Shown here: positions 5,831 through 11,798 of the stretch, piece after piece | Numbering within the stretch: position 1 is the stretch's first letter | Layout: the number at the start of each line of letters is the position of its first letter | Made by a program: the position numbers and the translations under genes | Origin: Clostridium sp. CAG:768 | GTDB taxonomy: Bacteria; Cyanobacteriota; Vampirovibrionia; Gastranaerophilales; Gastranaerophilaceae | Length of the DNA: 12,477 nt | NCBI GenBank assembly: GCA_000437435.1 | Contig: FR899629.1 | Location: 312,109-324,585, forward strand | Direction: 5' to 3' | The notes under the pieces: generated by a model | Databases searched by the model: none | What the model saw: the letters and a program-made list of their open reading frames with translations, nothing else | Told to the model about the DNA's origin: nothing

Positions 5831-7260
5831 TACTCAAAGGCTAAAACAAGCGGAAAATCTATCGTTTCACCGTCAAAAATGGGGTTCGATATTAACAAAT
5901 TCATCAATTTTCTTTTTTCTTCTGATGATTGGTTCAAATATAGTTGTGGTGCGTCTTTACAGAGGTTCAACAATAGTTCAACATTTCCCACAAACTCATT
6001 ACCCGCTTTTGCAATTTTTTCATATTTAACCAGTGCAACATCAAGTTCATGTTGCCATTCGTCACGTTTAGATATATATGTTTCGGTGTCAATAATACCG
6101 TCGCATTTATCCGTGTACAATTGCGAAAGTCGTCTTTGTAATAGTTTAATTTTTTTGTTTAATTCGTCAGCACTTACACATGCAAATTCACTTTCCATGT
6201 TTATAAGTTCTTTTGCTATGCTTATAATTCCGGAAATACATTCTTCACTAAAATATAAATTATTTAAAACGTGTTCTTGAAAAGCGTTTTCAAATTCATC
6301 TTGTCTTAATGTGGTGTTTTTGCAACTATGACAACGATAATAAATATAATTACCTTTTTTGTGTCTTCCGTGTTGCAATTCTGCAATTAAAGGTCTTCCG
6401 CAATGCTTACATTTAATAAATCCGGAATACGCAAAATTGTGTTTTTTACGTGCGGTTTTGTATTTGCCTTTTATTTTTTCTTGCACGTGCATAAATAATT
6501 CCGGTGAAATAATCGCGTCGTGCTTTGCATTGTAATATTTTACACCTTTATAAATAAAAATACCGGTGTAAAATTCATTATGCAATATGTTTTCAATGGT
6601 TTTCATCGTGCAATTACGGTTTTTAGGTCTAAAACCACAGGCATGCATATATTCCGCAAGGGATTTATAAGTGTAGTTTCCCATTAGGTAACTTTCAAAT
6701 ATTTGTTTTATAAAGGGCGCAACGGTCGGGTCAATAATAAGTTCTTTTTTGCCGTTGGCATTTTGTTTGTTTATATATCCCATTGGCGGGCTTGACGGGT
6801 AATAACCTTGTGCGCATTTTTCGTTTAAACCTTTTCGGATTTCTTCCGACAAGTTATCAATATAATTTTTAGCCATTAGAACACGGATTCCGTGCATGAA
6901 CTTGTCTTGACTTTTTGATTCAGCAGACAATATATTGCCCTCTTTGCAAAAATGTATTGCAAGCCCGTTTAAATCGTCTAATGTCACATAGTCTTTTAAA
7001 TTTCTATATAACCGGTCAGTCTTTTCAACAAGTATAATTCGGACAGTTGAATTTTTTTTCAAATACTTCACCATATTGTTGAATTGAGTTCGACCGGCTT
7101 TTTTTGCGGTTTCGGATTCAACAAATTCTTCAACTATTGAAATATTATTCTTTTTGGCGTATTCGTGCAAAAGTTTGATTTGCGCAGGGATTGAAAAACC
7201 CTCTTTTTCTTGACGGTCTGATGATACCCTTGCATATAATACAGCCTTTTTAGTCGTCAT
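5749..7260 (-). CDS. Large serine recombinase (phage integrase)
   Basis: 503 residues from the ATG at 7258-7260. It catalyses site-specific integration and excision through a Ser-DNA intermediate. The resolvase domain (about 4-145) has the active-site motif YARVSS with Ser13 as nucleophile, and DRLYR at 82-86. The recombinase domain is at about 155-265. A zinc ribbon has Cys284/Cys287 (CKHC) and Cys310/Cys313 (CHSC), followed by a coiled coil at about 360-425. A start 27 bases upstream (7287) is possible but lacks a ribosome binding site and adds residues before the usual N-terminus. The chosen ATG overlaps the upstream stop by 11 bases, suggesting translational coupling. The last 20 residues (484-503, containing RGVEPL) are encoded by the opposite strand of ssrA, so the C-terminus may differ in the excised form. 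Confidence 0.95.
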   Translation of the reverse strand: MTTKKAVLYARVSSDRQEKEGFSIPAQIKLLHEYAKKNNISIVEEFVESETAKKAGRTQFNNMVKYLKKNSTVRIILVEKTDRLYRNLKDYVTLDDLNGLAIHFCKEGNILSAESKSQDKFMHGIRVLMAKNYIDNLSEEIRKGLNEKCAQGYYPSSPPMGYINKQNANGKKELIIDPTVAPFIKQIFESYLMGNYTYKSLAEYMHACGFRPKNRNCTMKTIENILHNEFYTGIFIYKGVKYYNAKHDAIISPELFMHVQEKIKGKYKTARKKHNFAYSGFIKCKHCGRPLIAELQHGRHKKGNYIYYRCHSCKNTTLRQDEFENAFQEHVLNNLYFSEECISGIISIAKELINMESEFACVSADELNKKIKLLQRRLSQLYTDKCDGIIDTETYISKRDEWQHELDVALVKYEKIAKAGNEFVGNVELLLNLCKDAPQLYLNQSSEEKRKLMNLLISNPIFDGETIDFPLVLAFEYAIKLHKLETRGVEPLSKMDLDKLLRV

Positions 7261-7630
7261 TTTCCGTTGATTCCCCGCAATATTCAAAAGGTATATTAAA
7301 AGCCTTTGTGTAATTTTCTAATGCTTTTAACAACAAATCCGTTTCACCTAAACAAAACATATATTCTGAATGCGTTGTCATTCTTATTGCAAAATATACA
7401 AAACCCTTGAATGTCCATGTGCGGATATTATAAACATCTTTCATATTATCCGAAATTGTTTCATTGTCTTGTGAAATAGTGAAACATTGATTTTTAAAAC
7501 TTAATTGACACTTACTTTTTTTAATATTTGTAATTTCATTATGGTTTATGTAGCCTTTTATAAAATCCAGTTTGAAGCCGAATTGTGCATTTTTGCGGTC
7601 AAATAAATTATTGAATAAACGTTTAAACAT
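7250..7630 (-). CDS. Unknown protein in the lysogeny operon, between peptidase and integrase
   Basis: 126 residues, starting MFKRLFNNLFDRKNAQFGF. I do not recognise a family. It has no signal peptide or membrane segment. It looks beta-rich with alternating polar and hydrophobic stretches (CQLSFKNQCFTISQDNETI, then TWTFKGFVYFAIRM) and a helical end (DLLLKALENYTKAFNIPFEY) followed by an acidic tail, ESTENDD. The start is supported by AAAGGAAG about 6 bases upstream. It lies 12 bases after the metallopeptidase gene and overlaps the integrase start by 11 bases, so it is expressed in the lysogen with the repressor. Genes at this position in temperate phages are often lysogenic-conversion or superinfection-exclusion genes, but nothing in this sequence shows that. 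Confidence 0.7.
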   Translation of the reverse strand: MFKRLFNNLFDRKNAQFGFKLDFIKGYINHNEITNIKKSKCQLSFKNQCFTISQDNETISDNMKDVYNIRTWTFKGFVYFAIRMTTHSEYMFCLGETDLLLKALENYTKAFNIPFEYCGESTENDD

Positions 7631-7642
7631 ATATACTTCCTT

Positions 7643-7861
7643 TTATATGTGCGCTAACATTTCAAGTTCATTAACGTTTTTGTAGCGGTCAAAATCGTTA
7701 TTTTTAATATGGTTTAATTCGTGTTTGAATGCTTTTTGCAGGCAGGCATGCGACATTCTTGAATTTAAAATTATTGTGTAGTAATCATCACCGGAATGAT
7801 ACATTGTAAAAGCATTGATTTTTTCCGGCAAATTTTTGTAAACAACCATGTAATTATCCAT
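7643..7861 (-). CDS. Small ImmA/IrrE-type metallopeptidase
   Basis: 72 residues with the zinc-protease motif HELNH at 47-51 (His47, Glu48 and His51), preceded by YYTIILNSRMSHACLQKAFK and followed by NELEMLAH near the C-terminus, which could supply the third zinc ligand. Proteins of this COG2856 type encoded next to an XRE repressor cleave or otherwise inactivate that repressor (ImmA/ImmR in ICEBs1), inducing the element. Short versions of this size are common in Firmicutes-type phages, so I do not consider it truncated. Its ATG lies inside the end of the repressor gene (8-base overlap), so the pair is translationally coupled. Confidence in the peptidase fold is high; the repressor as substrate is inferred from context. 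Confidence 0.8.
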   Translation of the reverse strand: MDNYMVVYKNLPEKINAFTMYHSGDDYYTIILNSRMSHACLQKAFKHELNHIKNNDFDRYKNVNELEMLAHI

Positions 7862-8231
7862 TAGACGTTCCCTTTATCGAATTTGCAACAGTTATAATGG
7901 CGCGCACTTGTTCCGGCGTCATGTCACGCATTGCGTCAAATAATATTCTATAATCGGGATTGTCATGTAATTCTTGCGCTAATTCCGCAGTTTTTCGGTC
8001 AATATAATATGGCGACGTTGGTTCGGATTCCCATTCATAGAAATCATCAAGGCTACAATTAAGAGCGTCCGCAATTTTGCGCAAATACGATAATGTCGGG
8101 TTTTTATTAAATCCACCGAATAATTTTGTTATTGTACTTTCACTGATTCCGGTTAATTCGGCTAATTTCTTATAAGTATAGCCGTTTGATTTTCGGATTT
8201 CTTGCATTTTTTCAATACTAAATTTAGGCAT
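7854..8231 (-). CDS. XRE-family lysogeny repressor (CI/ImmR-like)
   Basis: 125 residues. The N-terminal HTH domain (about 5-66) reads MQEIRKSNGYTYKKLAELTG, then SESTITKLFGG and LRKIADALNCSLDDFYEWE. The C-terminal helical part (ELAQELHDNPDYRILFDAM, then MTPEQVRAIITVANSIKG) is of the type found in many phage and ICE repressors of Firmicutes and replaces the LexA-like self-cleavage domain of lambda CI: I see no peptidase motif. Induction therefore probably depends on the adjacent metallopeptidase rather than RecA-stimulated self-cleavage. The start follows AAAGGAATG at about 9 bases. It is the first gene of a leftward operon and divergent from the Cro-like gene; it probably binds the inverted repeat at 8283-8312. 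Confidence 0.88.
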   Translation of the reverse strand: MPKFSIEKMQEIRKSNGYTYKKLAELTGISESTITKLFGGFNKNPTLSYLRKIADALNCSLDDFYEWESEPTSPYYIDRKTAELAQELHDNPDYRILFDAMRDMTPEQVRAIITVANSIKGTSNG

Positions 8232-8282
8232 TTGTTACATTCCTTTATATTCTACATATTGACACAAATACTTAAATAATGC

Positions 8283-8312
8283 CACAAAATGAAAGTTTTT
8301 GTTTCATTTGTG
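8283..8312. repeat. Inverted repeat, likely operator
   Basis: CACAAAATGAAA (8283-8294) and TTTCATTTGTG (8302-8312) are inverted copies with one extra A in the left arm and a 7-base centre. A further half-like ACACAAAT lies at 8262-8269. It is placed between the two divergent start sites, as expected for a repressor site. Confidence 0.6.
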
Positions 8313-8344
8313 AATAAATTATTCTAATTATTGAAGAAAAATTG

Positions 8345-8373
8345 TTGACATATTCTTTTTATTGAAGTATATT
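8345..8373 (+). promoter_or_regulatory. Strong rightward early promoter
   Basis: A perfect TTGACA (8345-8350), a 17-base spacer, and TATATT (8368-8373). The expected start is near 8380, about 60 bases before the Cro-like ATG. It should drive the whole rightward operon unless repressed. Confidence 0.8.
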
Positions 8374-8439
8374 TGATTTTGTTAATATTCATTATGCGGA
8401 ATATTTGAGAGAAGAATTATTGAATATAAGGAAAGTGAG

Positions 8440-8643
8440 ATGTACAGAAATATTATTGCAGAAATGGCAAGAAACGGCATGACACGTGCTTTTGTCGCAA
8501 AAAAATTAAAAATTTCGGTAGCGACATTAAGAAAAAAAATTGCCGGTGAAAGCGATTTTAAAAATAGTGAAGTTGAAATTTTACTTTCATTATTTGGAAA
8601 CAATGCAACTTTTGAATATCTGTTTGAGGTAAAGCCGGCATGA
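8440..8643 (+). CDS. Cro-like small HTH protein
   Basis: 67 residues, a single small HTH domain: MARNGMTRAFVAKKLKISVA, then TLRKKIAGESDFKNSEVEILLSLF ends in a short strand (ATFEYLFEV). It resembles the phage Cro/CI-like proteins whose helices read xxFAKxIGIS and TLSKKLNGKxEF. As first gene of the rightward operon, divergent from the repressor, it is expected to shut off lysogenic transcription. The start follows AAGGAAAGTGAG. Its stop overlaps the next ATG (ATGA). The function is inferred from fold and position. Confidence 0.8.
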   Translation: MYRNIIAEMARNGMTRAFVAKKLKISVATLRKKIAGESDFKNSEVEILLSLFGNNATFEYLFEVKPA

Positions 8644-8765
8644 AAAAGAAGTTGAAAGTCATTGTTTCGATTGACAGAACACCAATGACGGAAGAAGAAA
8701 AGAAAATTCGCATTGCGCAATTCTTTATACTTCTGCGCAAGTGGAAATATAGTCAAGCAGTATGA
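8640..8765 (+). CDS. 41-residue unknown early protein
   Basis: A small gene whose ATG overlaps the preceding stop codon (ATGA), as is usual for translational coupling. The protein starts MKKKLKVIVSIDRTPMTEEE and ends with a basic amphipathic stretch containing FFILLRKWKYSQAV. No family is recognised. The lack of stops across the gap, the overlap, and the ribosome binding site of the next gene lying just after its stop all support a real gene, but coding evidence in 41 codons is limited. Confidence 0.55.
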   Translation: MKKKLKVIVSIDRTPMTEEEKKIRIAQFFILLRKWKYSQAV

Positions 8766-8790
8766 CGGAAAGAAAGAGAGGTTAAACAAA

Positions 8791-9141
8791 GTGAACAAAA
8801 AAACAAAACAGTTATTACAAATTACTAAAAACGCATATTCGCAGGCGTTAGAGGTTTTAGGATTTGTTAAACAAAAAGAACAAATGAGCGACCAAAAATT
8901 AAATACAGAATTAGAACGTCGCATTCGACAAATCCGTGAAGTAAACAGTCAAAAAATCATTATGAACGTGTATGTTCCGCAAATAATCAAGGAAACGTTA
9001 GAAAAAGACAATTACTTGATTTCGCAGGCTCAAGCGTTGCCAATTGCGGTTGCAAAGTTCAATCAAGAATTACAAGCCGGAAGAATTGATTCTTTATTCA
9101 ATTTTGTTGTTCCGGAAGATGAAAGCGTAAAGGGGGAATAA
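8791..9141 (+). CDS. Unknown early phage protein, mostly helical
   Basis: 116 residues from a GTG at 8791, preceded by AGAGAGG at 9 bases. A longer version starting at 8713 would run across the upstream small gene and has no ribosome binding site, so it is rejected. The protein is Lys/Gln/Glu-rich: an N-terminal helical region (KTKQLLQITKNAYSQALEVL), a probable coiled coil (LNTELERRIRQIREV), then IIMNVYVPQIIKETLEK and a hydrophobic end FNFVVPEDE. No motif is recognised. The stop overlaps the ssb start (TAATG), so it is coupled to ssb; a role in DNA replication or recombination is only suggested by that neighbour. Confidence 0.65.
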   Translation: MNKKTKQLLQITKNAYSQALEVLGFVKQKEQMSDQKLNTELERRIRQIREVNSQKIIMNVYVPQIIKETLEKDNYLISQAQALPIAVAKFNQELQAGRIDSLFNFVVPEDESVKGE

Positions 9142-9545
9142 TGGGAAAAAACAAAACAAATCAAGTAGTTTTATTAGGACGTGTTGGTTGGAAAGATTTT
9201 AAATATACCGAAAACGGAACAGCGATTGCAACAATCAATCTTGGTGTGAAACGCGGTCAAGATAAATGGAACAATTTTTTTATTAAGTTTTTCAATACAA
9301 AAATGAAAAGTATTGCGGAAGAAGTCGCGGAACTTGTTTCAGAGGGTGACTATATACAAGTAACCGGACGACTTATTGAAACAAAATTCATTCCAAAAGG
9401 TTGGGAAAATCAACTTGACGAAAACGGCAATCAAAAAACCGTTTCAAAAATTGAGATAGTCGCGCAATCATACCGCAAAGTCTATTACAACGAAGAAACG
9501 GAAGAATTTGACTATATAGGCGGTGACTATGGTCAAGATTGTTAA
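9141..9545 (+). CDS. ssb: Single-stranded DNA-binding protein (phage SSB)
   Basis: 134 residues with the bacterial-type SSB OB-fold at about 8-112: NQVVLLGRVGWKDFKYTENG, then ATINLGVKR, WNNFFIKFFN, EGDYIQVTGRL and VSKIEIVAQSYRKV. It coats single-stranded DNA during phage replication or recombination. The C-terminal tail is short and acidic (NEETEEFDYIGGDYGQDC) but lacks the canonical hydrophobic tip ending in Pro-Phe that recruits host partner proteins. The start codon overlaps the preceding stop (TAATG), with GGGGGAA close upstream. Its last 17 bases overlap the next gene. Confidence 0.9.
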   Translation: MGKNKTNQVVLLGRVGWKDFKYTENGTAIATINLGVKRGQDKWNNFFIKFFNTKMKSIAEEVAELVSEGDYIQVTGRLIETKFIPKGWENQLDENGNQKTVSKIEIVAQSYRKVYYNEETEEFDYIGGDYGQDC

Positions 9546-10083
9546 AGTAGTAAACGGACAAGAACGTGTTTATGAAGTCGGAAGAAATTATGTTATAGGC
9601 GAAAGGATAAAAGGCGACAAAGGCGGTTATAAATTGCTACATCACACCGACGGTTTCACCTCGACAATATACTTTCAATCAAATAATTTCTTCCACGATA
9701 AAACACCAAAAAACATTGGTTGTCTATTGTATGACTTCACAAACGATATTGTAACTTATAGAAAATATGGTTTCAAGACTTCCGAACATGAATTTCACAA
9801 AACCGATTCAATCGGCTTGAACTGGGATATTGTTTCAAATTTATGTCCGAAAGACCTTATTTCGGTTGTTGAAGTTCAAGGCAATAAAAAAATTGTGCGT
9901 TCAATATCTGTTTCAAAGGCATTAAAATTTCAAGATTTCAAATATTTCAAACATCTTGGTTATGAAAAGCAAGTTTTCATTCCGGCATGTGAATTTAAAA
10001 CAAAAGAATACGAAATCAAGAAAAAGCGCAAGAGGGGGTTAAGTAGTGGAAAGACTAACAAACAGAGAACAACAAGTCTTTAA
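9529..10083 (+). CDS. Unknown early phage protein with basic C-terminus
   Basis: 184 residues from the ATG at 9529; AGGCGG lies 3-8 bases upstream, inside ssb. A GTG six bases earlier (9523) is possible but too close to that site. The first 60 residues look beta-rich (MVKIVKVVNGQERVYEVGRN, then YVIGERIKGDKGGYKLLHH). The middle holds FTSTIYFQSNNFFHDKTP and an aromatic/charged stretch. The tail is highly basic (EIKKKRKRGLSSGKTNKQR), suggesting nucleic-acid contact. No family is recognised. The tail overlaps the next gene by 38 bases, so the two share sequence in different frames there. Confidence 0.7.
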   Translation: MVKIVKVVNGQERVYEVGRNYVIGERIKGDKGGYKLLHHTDGFTSTIYFQSNNFFHDKTPKNIGCLLYDFTNDIVTYRKYGFKTSEHEFHKTDSIGLNWDIVSNLCPKDLISVVEVQGNKKIVRSISVSKALKFQDFKYFKHLGYEKQVFIPACEFKTKEYEIKKKRKRGLSSGKTNKQRTTSL

Positions 10084-10228
10084 CGCTATTTTAGCCGGAA
10101 AAAGGACTTGCGAAATACGAAAAGAAATGAATATTGCGACAAGCACAATTCGCACTTATTACAAACACATCTATTCAAAATTGTTTGTAAATTCAAAAAA
10201 AGAACTAATTTTAAAATACAAGCAGTAA
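10046..10228 (+). CDS. Stand-alone LuxR/GerE-type HTH protein
   Basis: 60 residues that consist of almost nothing but a LuxR C-terminal DNA-binding domain: LTNREQQVFNAILAGKRTCE, then IRKEMNIATSTIRTYYKHI and KKELILKY. In the usual family this domain follows a sensor or receiver domain; here there is none. It starts at a GTG (10046) with a strong AGAGGGGG 7 bases upstream. It is likely a DNA-binding regulator of later phage genes, or possibly a sigma-region-4-like accessory. The gene overlaps the end of the upstream one by 38 bases, and the clamp gene follows after 11 bases. Confidence 0.75.
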   Translation: MERLTNREQQVFNAILAGKRTCEIRKEMNIATSTIRTYYKHIYSKLFVNSKKELILKYKQ

Positions 10229-10239
10229 AGGAAGTAAAA

Positions 10240-10848
10240 ATGAAAAATAGTAATAAAGCAAAAAGAGAAATCCGAATTGAAATAAACAAATCAGTTTTAA
10301 AAAAAATAATTAAATCACATAAAAATTTCGCTAGTAAATATGAAATAAGTTCTATTTTAGCAAATTTTCATTTTGAACTAGCAAATAATCATTTGGAAAT
10401 CGCGTCAACAGACGGGAATCGTTTATTGATTAGTACAATTGAAGTGAACAATCCGAACAATGATTTTTGTTCGTTTAATGTTAATGGCGGGCTTTTGTCA
10501 AAATTGGTTATATTCAAAGGTAGTGTCATTGACTGGCTTGAAGTCGTCATTTTAAAAGATTCTATTCAATTTAATGACAATGAATTTGGAATCCGGCAGG
10601 AATTTAAACTTGTTGAAGCACAGTTTCCAAAATATAAACAACTCATTCCGGATTATGGCAATGAAAATTTTGCAATCGGTTTAAATTCGCAATTCTTCAA
10701 GGATTTATCATCATTAGAGCCGAACGAAAGAACAAATATAATTATTTTCAATTTCAACAAAGAAAATAATTTAAAACCGGTTCTTGTCGATACAGGTTCA
10801 CCGGAATTAAAACAAAAAGCACTTTTAATGCCGGTGCAAATTAGATAA
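10240..10848 (+). CDS. Shortened DnaN-like sliding clamp protein
   Basis: 202 residues from the ATG at 10240, which follows AAAGGAAG; earlier in-frame starts lie inside the LuxR-type gene and are rejected. Clamp landmarks are STDGNRL (56-62, compare ATDGHRL of DnaN domain 2), EFKLVEAQFPKYKQLIP (121-137, compare LVDGRFPDYRRVLP) and a final LLMPVQIR (compare VVMPMRL). Bacterial beta clamps have about 370 residues in three domains. Here there seems to be a domain-2-like part (about 10-138) and only the C-terminal half of a domain 3 (about 143-202), with no domain 1. Clamps tether polymerases and other enzymes to DNA. Whether this forms a ring or acts as a decoy for clamp-binding proteins is unknown. 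No polymerase gene is in the window. Confidence 0.75.
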   Translation: MKNSNKAKREIRIEINKSVLKKIIKSHKNFASKYEISSILANFHFELANNHLEIASTDGNRLLISTIEVNNPNNDFCSFNVNGGLLSKLVIFKGSVIDWLEVVILKDSIQFNDNEFGIRQEFKLVEAQFPKYKQLIPDYGNENFAIGLNSQFFKDLSSLEPNERTNIIIFNFNKENNLKPVLVDTGSPELKQKALLMPVQIR

Positions 10849-10860
10849 GAGGTGACCGGC

Positions 10861-11292
10861 ATGGAAATAATCAAAAAGACAGTTCAACAATATACTTTTA
10901 AAAGTGATAATATTGACCCCGTTCATGTTTGGATTGATGAATGGGTAAAAGATGAAAACAATAAAAAACGTTTTCAAGGGCGCATTGTTATTGTTTGTTA
11001 TGGCGTCGCACTGAATTATTATTTTGATTCAATGGGGTGCGAAATGAAAGAATTTATTCTTCAATGCAACACTGGATATTTATATGACAAATTTGAAATC
11101 AATATTAGGGAAACAATGCGCCCTCGTGCTTACAATTTAAGTCTTGATGAAAACGAAAATGTCATTTCAGAGGAAAACGCAGAAGTTTCAATTGAAATTC
11201 CGGACTTTCAAAAAGACTATATCAAACGAATTATTGAAACAATAAAATGTGGTTTCCGTGAAATTTTAACAAAAGGCGGTTCAAATGAATAG
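10861..11292 (+). CDS. Unknown early phage protein
   Basis: 143 residues from the ATG at 10861, preceded by AGAGGTGA; the GTG at 10852 is part of that ribosome binding site. The protein starts MEIIKKTVQQYTFKSDNIDP. It contains a beta-rich section (RIVIVCYGVALNYYFDSMG, FILQCNTGYLYDKFEI), an acidic turn region (SLDENENVISEENAE) and an amphipathic C-terminal helix (FQKDYIKRIIETIKCGFREI). No known motif or membrane segment is seen. It overlaps the methyltransferase start by 8 bases, so the two are coupled; this may hint at a joint role but is not evidence of one. Confidence 0.7.
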   Translation: MEIIKKTVQQYTFKSDNIDPVHVWIDEWVKDENNKKRFQGRIVIVCYGVALNYYFDSMGCEMKEFILQCNTGYLYDKFEINIRETMRPRAYNLSLDENENVISEENAEVSIEIPDFQKDYIKRIIETIKCGFREILTKGGSNE

Positions 11293-11797
11293 TACAGAAT
11301 TTAAAAAATATAATTTTATGCAGGAACGAAGCGACTATTTGACCCCACCGGAAATGATTCAAGAAATATTTCAAGAACTCAATCTTTTGGGGATTTACTC
11401 CGGTGACAAATTTGACCTTGACACTTGTTGCAGTCAAAAAAATATACCGGCATGTAATCACTATATTGAGGGTGAAAATGACGGTTTGTCACTTGACTGG
11501 CATAATCTCAATTATTGCAATCCGCCATATAAAACGTGTGATAAATGGGTTAAAAAAGCGTTTGCAGAGTTCCAAAATGGGAAAATATCCGTTCTTTTAA
11601 TTCCGGCACGTACTGAAACGAAATATTGGCAGGAATATATTTTGAAAAACGGTTTTGCAATACGTGAAAACGTGTATGTGCGATTTTTGCGCAAGGGTTT
11701 ATGTTTCTTGAATCCGGAAACAAACGAGAAAATGGGCGTTTTTAAAAACGCCCTTGCAATAGTAATTTTTGACGGTAGTAAAAATAAAGAGGTGTAA
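11285..11797 (+). CDS. Phage Dam-type DNA N6-adenine methyltransferase
   Basis: 170 residues matching the phage adenine methyltransferase family (PF05869 type). Features are DYLTPPEMIQEI near the N-terminus, DLDTCCS (44-50) in the place of the usual FDLDVAAS cofactor-binding strand, the catalytic NPPY (79-82) in the segment LNYCNPPY, LLIPARTETKYW (105-115) and VRFLRKGLCFLNPET. It transfers a methyl group from S-adenosylmethionine to N6 of adenine in a short DNA site; the target is often GATC but cannot be read from sequence. No restriction enzyme is adjacent, so it is an orphan enzyme, likely for protection from host restriction or for replication control. The start overlaps the preceding gene. 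Confidence 0.88.
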   Translation: MNSTEFKKYNFMQERSDYLTPPEMIQEIFQELNLLGIYSGDKFDLDTCCSQKNIPACNHYIEGENDGLSLDWHNLNYCNPPYKTCDKWVKKAFAEFQNGKISVLLIPARTETKYWQEYILKNGFAIRENVYVRFLRKGLCFLNPETNEKMGVFKNALAIVIFDGSKNKEV

Positions 11798-11798
11798 A

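Larger units (their letters stand above)
8232..8439. promoter_or_regulatory. Divergent lysogeny/early switch region
   Basis: 208 non-coding bases between the leftward repressor and rightward Cro-like genes. It holds the inverted repeat at 8283-8312, a near-consensus rightward promoter at 8345-8373, and three copies of TTATTGAA (8328, 8359 and 8417), one of which fills the last bases of the promoter spacer. I could not find a convincing leftward promoter; TAGAAT near 8251 is the best weak -10 candidate. Confidence 0.75.

Noticed and set aside
5765..6280. A 171-codon rightward open frame over the end of ssrA and the integrase gene.
   Set aside because: It lies antisense to the well-supported integrase, has Ser/Phe-rich low-complexity sequence typical of antisense frames, and no ribosome binding site.
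7643..7861. Metallopeptidase considered as a truncated pseudogene because of its 72-residue length.
   Set aside because: It has its own coupled start, the intact HELNH motif and a plausible third ligand, and small versions of this size are usual in phages of this type.
8713..8790. An upstream ATG extension of the gene at 8791-9141.
   Set aside because: It would overlap most of the 41-residue gene's end, has no ribosome binding site, and the GTG at 8791 has a good one.
8382..8924. A 180-codon leftward open frame across the Cro-like and following genes.
   Set aside because: It is Phe/Ser/Leu-rich antisense sequence over three well-spaced rightward genes and starts without a ribosome binding site.
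5187..10215. An 18-base identical stretch, AAAAGAACTAATTTTAAA, in the XRE/zinc-ribbon gene (about 5188-5205) and in the LuxR-type gene (about 10198-10215).
   Set aside because: Both copies encode the same short helix end KELIL in AT-rich coding DNA with matching codon choice. There is no flanking similarity, so chance or codon convergence is enough.
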